5,925 bases of DNA. Source: Verrucomicrobiota bacterium. Its GTDB lineage: Bacteria > Verrucomicrobiota > Verrucomicrobiia > Opitutales > UBA2995. The stretch's first letter is position 1. Every line of letters begins with the position of its first letter. The position numbers were made by a program, and so were the translations under genes. Below the pieces are notes generated by a model, which did not search any database, was not told the origin of the DNA, and saw only the letters and a list, made by a program, of their open reading frames with translations. The stretch spans positions 1 through 5,925 of the forward strand of contig JAPUIL010000599.1 in assembly GCA_027297085.1 (NCBI GenBank), read 5' to 3'. Positions 5,616 through 5,925 of the stretch are shown here, one piece after another.

Positions 5616-5925
5616 CTACCTGAGATCGGTTTCTCCCAGCGTATTCCAAATCCCTTCAATGAAGAAGTAATCATATCTGCCGGTCCTTACCCCGATCAAG
5701 AGAGCTGCATAGGTATCATCCTTCAGTCGCACAAAAGCGAACGCTTTCTCCCGATACGGTGTTGGTGAATCCTTGCCACCCTGAATGGTCAAAGAATCTG
5801 TATAACCATCCTCCGGCGCGCGGGTCGCAGAACGATCTTTGGATGGCCGAATACCCCCTCCCAGAACAGTTACGGTAGCGGTCCAGGATTCCGGATCGGA
5901 AGCATCGAGATTAATGACCACATCA
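5616..5925 (-). CDS. 3' end of an unrecognised, probably beta-rich protein (partial)
   Basis: The frame is open from the window edge and ends at TAG 5618-5616, giving about 102 residues. A GTG at 5921 could be read as a start, but the codon before it (GAT) is also open. The sequence begins in mid-domain style (VVINLDASDPESWTATVTVL), so the true start is probably outside the window. No catalytic motif, lipobox or transmembrane segment is visible. The segment AFAFVRLKDDTYAALLIGVR and the following YDYFFIEGIW suggest alternating strands. I do not recognise the family. It runs in the same direction as the beta-barrel gene, but the regulatory element lies between them, so the downstream block probably starts its own transcript. 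Confidence 0.65.
   Translation of the reverse strand, partial: DVVINLDASDPESWTATVTVLGGGIRPSKDRSATRAPEDGYTDSLTIQGGKDSPTPYREKAFAFVRLKDDTYAALLIGVRTGRYDYFFIEGIWNTLGETDLR

Overview
The window looks like a cell-envelope locus from a Gram-negative (diderm) bacterium of moderate GC content. Nearly every protein carries a Sec signal peptide, a lipobox or an outer-membrane beta-barrel terminus. The domain set (DUF481, BamE/SmpA-like lipoproteins, a PAP2 phosphatase fused to a barrel-like region) would fit a marine gammaproteobacterium, but that lineage guess is inference only. No rRNA, tRNA, CRISPR array or transposase was seen.

Layout, left to right. Positions 1-66 hold the last 21 codons of a rightward gene whose end resembles 17-kDa surface antigens. 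About 600 bp of non-coding DNA follows, with several small hairpins and a strong upstream element (511-586). A rightward gene at 669-1961 encodes a secreted PAP2 phosphatase with an added C-terminal barrel-like region. It converges on a leftward block that reads, in transcription order: an outer-membrane beta-barrel protein (5340-4585), a DUF481 outer-membrane protein (4386-3259), a BamE-like lipoprotein gene broken by a one-base frameshift (3184-2775), and an intact BamE-like lipoprotein (2759-2136). The last three are tightly packed and probably one operon. The right edge (5925-5616) is the 3' end of an unrecognised leftward gene.

The most notable observation is that the leader of the PAP2 gene (511-586, + strand) and the leader of the leftward block (5560-5485, - strand) contain the same 76-bp element. 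It is ungapped, 60 of 76 positions match by hand count, and each copy has the same orientation relative to its downstream gene. It contains a conserved dyad (TANGAC-N4-GTCNTA), invariant blocks further in, and a shared TTTTATAT at its downstream end that could be a -10 box without an evident -35. This suggests one activator co-regulates the phosphatase/barrel gene and the opposing envelope genes, so the two units may form a small envelope regulon. The physiological role is not determinable from sequence alone.

The second solid observation is the lipoprotein frameshift. The second frame restores a BamE-like C-terminus parallel to that of the neighbouring paralogue, and a single lost G in a G run (C run at 2950-2953 on the + strand) explains it.
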